A DNA stretch of 64,000 bases, taken from NCBI GenBank assembly GCA_003988855.1, contig QYAI01000049.1, positions 248,001 through 312,000 of the forward strand. The letters are read 5' to 3'. Positions 59,801 to 64,000 of this stretch are shown in pieces; within the stretch, counting starts at the first letter, position 1; each line of letters begins with the position of its first letter. This stretch comes from Arachnopeziza araneosa (lineage: Eukaryota > Ascomycota > Leotiomycetes > Helotiales > Arachnopezizaceae). Position numbers and translations under genes: made by a program. Under the pieces are notes generated by a model. The model worked only from the letters and a program-made list of their open reading frames with translations, searched no databases and was not told the origin of the DNA.

Positions 59801-62800
59801 TACCAAAGAGGTACAAGGCCTTGAAGTTGAGTTCGCAGAGAGGAATGGCAAAATACTCATTCCTCGCGTATTCGAGGATGTTCCTATGAACAGATCCGTC
59901 ATGGCGTTGACTACTTCGCCGAAACCCGAGTTACAACCTTTTAATCAACCAGATCGTTTTCTCAGTCTGGACATTGAAAAGCCAGGCCTCTTGGACACTC
60001 TTCGATTTGTAGATAATCGGGCGATGGCTTTACCTTTAGCCGGAGACGAAATTGAGCTCGAGACGAAAGCTGCAGGTCTCAACTTCCTCGATATAATGCT
60101 ATCAATGGATCAAATTCCAACATCCCTACTTCCCATGGGAAGTGAGTGCAGCGGTGTTATCACGCGAATGGGTAAGAACGTCACTAATCTCGATATTGGT
60201 GATCGTGTGTGTGGCTGGGCAACAAAGTCTTGCAGTGCTTTTAGCAACATCATTCGTACTCCAGCTGTTATGGTCCAACGGATACCCGATGATATGACAT
60301 TCGAAACGGCTGTATCGATACCAACAGCATACTGTACGGTCAGCGTGTCACTATCTGATACAGCACGCCTTCAGGAAGGAGAGACCATCCTCATACACGC
60401 AGCTGCTGGTGCTGTGGGCCAAGCGGCCATTTTATTCGCGCGTATGATTGGCGCCGAGATATTTGCCACTGTCGGCAGTACTATCAAAAAGCAGTTTATC
60501 ATGGAAAAGTACCATATTGATGAGGACCATATCTTTTCGAGCCGAGACACATCTTTCGCTAAAGGCATAATGAGAATGACTAACAACAAAGGAGTTGATG
60601 TCATCCTCAACTCTTTGGCTGGCGAAGCACTTCAACAAACATGGAAATGCTTGGCAAAGTTTGGAAGATTTATCGAGATAGGTAAACGTGATATGGTCTT
60701 GAGCAGTCGGCTTGACATGGCACCCTTTCTCCGCAATGTAACATTTGCTTCGGTCGATCTGGCAACTATCATAACATATCGACCATCTTATGGAGCCAAA
60801 GTTTTTGCTGATGTTATGAGAATGTTTCGAGATAAGATTCTAGAGCCAATTTCTCCTATCACGATTTTCTCTTTCTCTGAGATTGAGGCGGCGTTCCGTC
60901 TGATGCAGTCAGGAAAGCATATTGGAAAGATAGCGATTGTACCAAAATTGGATGATCAAATCAAGGTAAAATGACCCTCTTGTAGCGAGTGTTGGACTAA
61001 TCATCCAGGCTCTTCCAAGATCTAGTAGACCACAGTTCCGGCCCGATGCTTCTTATCTACTGATTGGTGGCTTGGGAGGACTCGGGAGGTCGATTTCTAG
61101 CTGGATGATGCACTGTGGAGCGAAGAATATCATTTTACTTTCTCGAAGTGGCACATCCAAAGAAAGCGCCAAAGAGCTTGTCAGAGAACTCGAAGAGGGT
61201 GGAGTGCAGGTAGCAGTTTACACTTGTGATGTTAGCAATGAAACTCAGCTTGAGGAAGCTTTGCAGGGATGTGCAAGGCGAATGCCGCCAATCCGTGGTG
61301 TAATCCAGAGTGCTATGGTACTCAGGGTATGGTCCTCACATCCCTATAGTATCAATGTCTAACAAGAGTTAGGACACTCCTTTCGAAATATTGGATGTTG
61401 AGAAGTTTAAACAAGTAACCCTTCCAAAAGTTCAGGGATCCTGGAATCTACACAAGCAATTATCTCAAGTTGATTTGGATTTTTTCGTTATGCTTTCCTC
61501 CCTTATGGGAGTAGTTGGCAATGGAGGCCAGGCAAGTTATACCGCAGCATCGTCTTTCCAAGATACCCTGGCTCATTATCGAAATACGCTGGGACTTCCG
61601 GCTGTTACGTTGGATGTTGGTATGATCGTAGACGCCGGGTATGTGTCTGAAAATGAAGGGATTAAGGAGAAGATCGAACGACAAGGTTTCATTGGCATGA
61701 CGGTAAAGGAGCTTCTCGCTGTCCTGCAATGTGCAATCACTCAACCTATGAACGACCGGTCCTCTCAAATCATTACAGGGTTGCATGCGCAGAATATGGT
61801 GGATATGAAGCTAGGGAAACCAGCCACAGACATACATTTCTGGCTGCGAGACCCAAGATTCTCCCATCTTCTCCGAGAGTCAAGTGTACAGCCGGTGGAG
61901 TCCAGCCATGGAGCCATGAAATTTGTCGGTATTTTGAAGAGTGCCACAACTTTGAATGAAGCGTCACAGGCCGTACTTGAGGCAATCACTGCAAATTTAT
62001 CGAAGTATCTCCTAATAAAAGAAGAGGATATTGACTCTTCTCGACCAATATCAGCATGTGGTGTGGACTCTCTTGTGGCTGTTGAGCTTCGCAACTGGAT
62101 GATGCGGGAACTGAAGGCTGAAGTGCCTACCTTCAAGATTCTCGGAAGTACATCACTGCTCGAGTTATCTCGTCAAGTTGCACAGGCTTCTAAACTTCTC
62201 AATCCGAACATTCGAGAGGGTACATATGTTGAAAAGAATTCGCAGGCACACGACTCGCAAAATTTAGTGGAGGAAACTCGAGTGCAAAGGTTGCGCGCAC
62301 TATTTGAGAAATATTCAGCGGACCTTCCATCTAGCATCCGCAGTCATTCGCTGGGAACGACGGATGGCTGGACCGTAGTTTTAACTGGATCAACTGGTTC
62401 TTTAGGCTCTCATCTGCTAGATTCTTTACGGATGCATCCCAAGGTGTTGAAGATCATATGCCTCAATCGATCTGCTGGTGGTCTCAAGAAGCAAGTTGAA
62501 ATCAACTCAGCACGTGGTTTGACTACTAACCTCGTAGCTGGATCTGTTGAATTTTACCAAGTCGACTTTGGGGAGCGAAATCTTGGATTGCCAGCAGACA
62601 AATATAACTTGCTGCTCTCGTCTGTAACGCATATTATACACAACGCGTGGCAACTTGACTTCCTTTCTCCAGTTGACTCTTTCGATGTGCATGTCCATGG
62701 CGTGCGACAATTGTTGGATCTTAGTCTTGCATCTACTCACAATGCAAGAATAATATTCCTTTCTACCGTCGCTTCCGTCATGAAATGGTCGGACTATTAC

Positions 62801-63490
62801 CCTGGCGATGCTCCAGAAGATATTGTCGATGATTACAATGTAGCCAGCGATTATGGTTACGGCGAGTCAAAGCACGTGGCAGAGCGCCTGCTACATTTAG
62901 CAAATACCAAAACTGGGATTCCTGTCTCGATCTTGAGAGCTGGACAGATAGCTGGACCAGTGCTGAAGAAAGGTATGTGGAACAAGAAAGAATGGCTCCC
63001 TGGGATCATCGCCAGTTCGAAGCATCTCGGCTTACTGCCAGATTCGCTCTCCATCGCTGATGCGATCAATTGGCTTCCAGTTGACATTCTCTCGAAAGTC
63101 ATCGTGGAGACAATGGAAGCCGCCGAAGCCAAGGAATCGAATACGTTTGAGGTTATGAATGTGGTAAATCCGCACATCACCTCTTGGAGGACGCTGCTTC
63201 CTACAGTGCAAGCTCACCTAGGCAGAACACGAAAAAATATCAAACTCGTATCATTTGACGAATGGCTAGATGCATTGCAGGCCAGTGGCGTGAATGAGCC
63301 GTCAGCCTCTCTCGCAGAGAACCCCGCACTGAGCTTGCTAGAGTTTTATCTGATGGGCCGAAAGACTGCCTTGGGAAGTATATCCAAGCTGGAGACGCAA
63401 CGAGCTGTGGCTGCAAGCCAAACTCTGTCGGCACTGGAAGCTGTTGGGATGGAGTGGATGGCGATATGGCTAAAGCAGTGGGATTTTTAG
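53875..63490 (+). CDS. Highly reducing polyketide synthase with C-terminal thioester reductase
   Basis: Ten exons: 53875-54303, 54358-54444, 54494-54551, 54600-54933, 54987-55512, 55556-56150, 56198-59149, 59203-60965, 61009-61326 and 61373-63490, about 3059 aa. Domains: KS ~88-515 (Cys260 in DTACSGS, His395 in EAHGTGT, His435 in NVGHLEG); AT ~629-950 (Ser723 in GHSSGE); DH ~1024-1320 (His1056 in DHRVQSSILYP, Asp1254 in TLDAVFQ); MT ~1480-1650 (LEIGVGAGIGT); ER ~1920-2245 (IHAAAGAVGQ); KR ~2265-2440 (GGLGGLGR, Tyr2410); ACP ~2550-2625 (Ser2587 in GVDSLVAV); TR ~2685-3059 (TGSTGSLG, YGESK with Tyr2850 and Lys2854). It should build a methylated, variably reduced polyketide and release it reductively as aldehyde or alcohol. 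Oddities: intron 54552-54599 has a GG donor; KR has YTAAS where YxxxN is usual. Product unknown. Confidence 0.9.
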
Positions 63491-64000
63491 ACCTTGGAAA
63501 GGTCATTTGATGCGTTCCAAAGCCGTCCCATTTAGAGTATTAGAGGACTATCAAGTCGTGTCTAGTACCGCGTAAACACGATTGCTTTAGGATCAATATA
63601 TGCAAGCCTTCTCCCAAATTTATCAAGAAAGTGTAGCTAGACGGGACGGGTTAAGTTGGGTCAGGATGCTCGCAAATATTTTGTCAGCTTAGCCTTGATC
63701 ACGTACAAGCCGGGCCCTGCTAAGTGTTCAGCTAACTGTTTAATCCCATTTCGGGTAATCAACTTGGTTATCATTAGTTCTGTTCTTTGAAGCAATGAAA
63801 AACAACGAGATCCTAGTATTTAAATTTTTCTCGATTCTTCTGTACACACCGTGGACATACATTAGAGCAAAAGAAGACTAAATTGATACCAAAAGAGATA
63901 GAATACACACAAGCAACCAAGCAAAAGCGCCAGAAATGCTGAATAACTTCCTAGCCTCCTACAATCCCCACGATAGTCAGATTCCTCATTCAACAATCCC
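63491..64000. other. 3' region of the synthase, window edge
   Basis: About 500 bp of AT-rich sequence after the synthase stop. No coding frame supported; likely the 3' untranslated region. Any further cluster genes lie outside the window. Confidence 0.6.

Overview
The window is genomic DNA from a filamentous ascomycete (Pezizomycotina). The evidence is mostly short GT-AG introns (about 43-65 nt), closely packed genes on both strands, and families typical of this group: HET, Clr5, DUF3176, DUF2293 and a highly reducing polyketide synthase. The style fits Leotiomycetes (Helotiales), but that is an impression and not a proof. Exon structures below were read by eye from splice signals and frame continuity.

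Layout. (1) 0.5-6.6 kb: an F-box protein and an MFS transporter, separated by 2.3 kb with no supported gene. (2) 6.9-23.6 kb is a housekeeping block: CTNNBL1-like splicing factor, a small LYR-motif protein, a mitochondrial carrier, a DUF2293 protein, ESCRT-III Vps20, the ribosome-biogenesis AAA ATPase Rix7, cytochrome c, a probable mitochondrial membrane protein, and exosome subunit Rrp42. (3) 23.6-39 kb is gene-poor: decayed coding relics, microsatellites, a diverged 218-bp tandem duplication, a conserved-looking hypothetical protein, a small secreted protein and a LITAF-type zinc-binding protein. (4) 39.5-49.7 kb is a fast-evolving fungal set: a HET-domain protein, a hypothetical protein, a Clr5-domain protein, a broken STAND/NLR N-terminal gene and a DUF3176 membrane protein. 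(5) 51.3-63.5 kb is the edge of a likely biosynthetic gene cluster: an aldo-keto reductase followed on the same strand by a ten-exon, about 3059-residue polyketide synthase.

The polyketide synthase is the most interesting locus. It reads KS-AT-DH-MT-ER-KR-ACP-TR: a fully equipped reducing synthase ending in a thioester-reductase domain instead of lacking a release domain. It should release its product as an aldehyde or alcohol, and the neighbouring AKR7-like aldo-keto reductase is a natural partner for such an aldehyde. One KS intron has a broken donor (GG where GT is expected), so either splicing there is unusual or the gene is damaged. The window ends about 500 bp past the synthase, so the rest of any cluster lies outside it.
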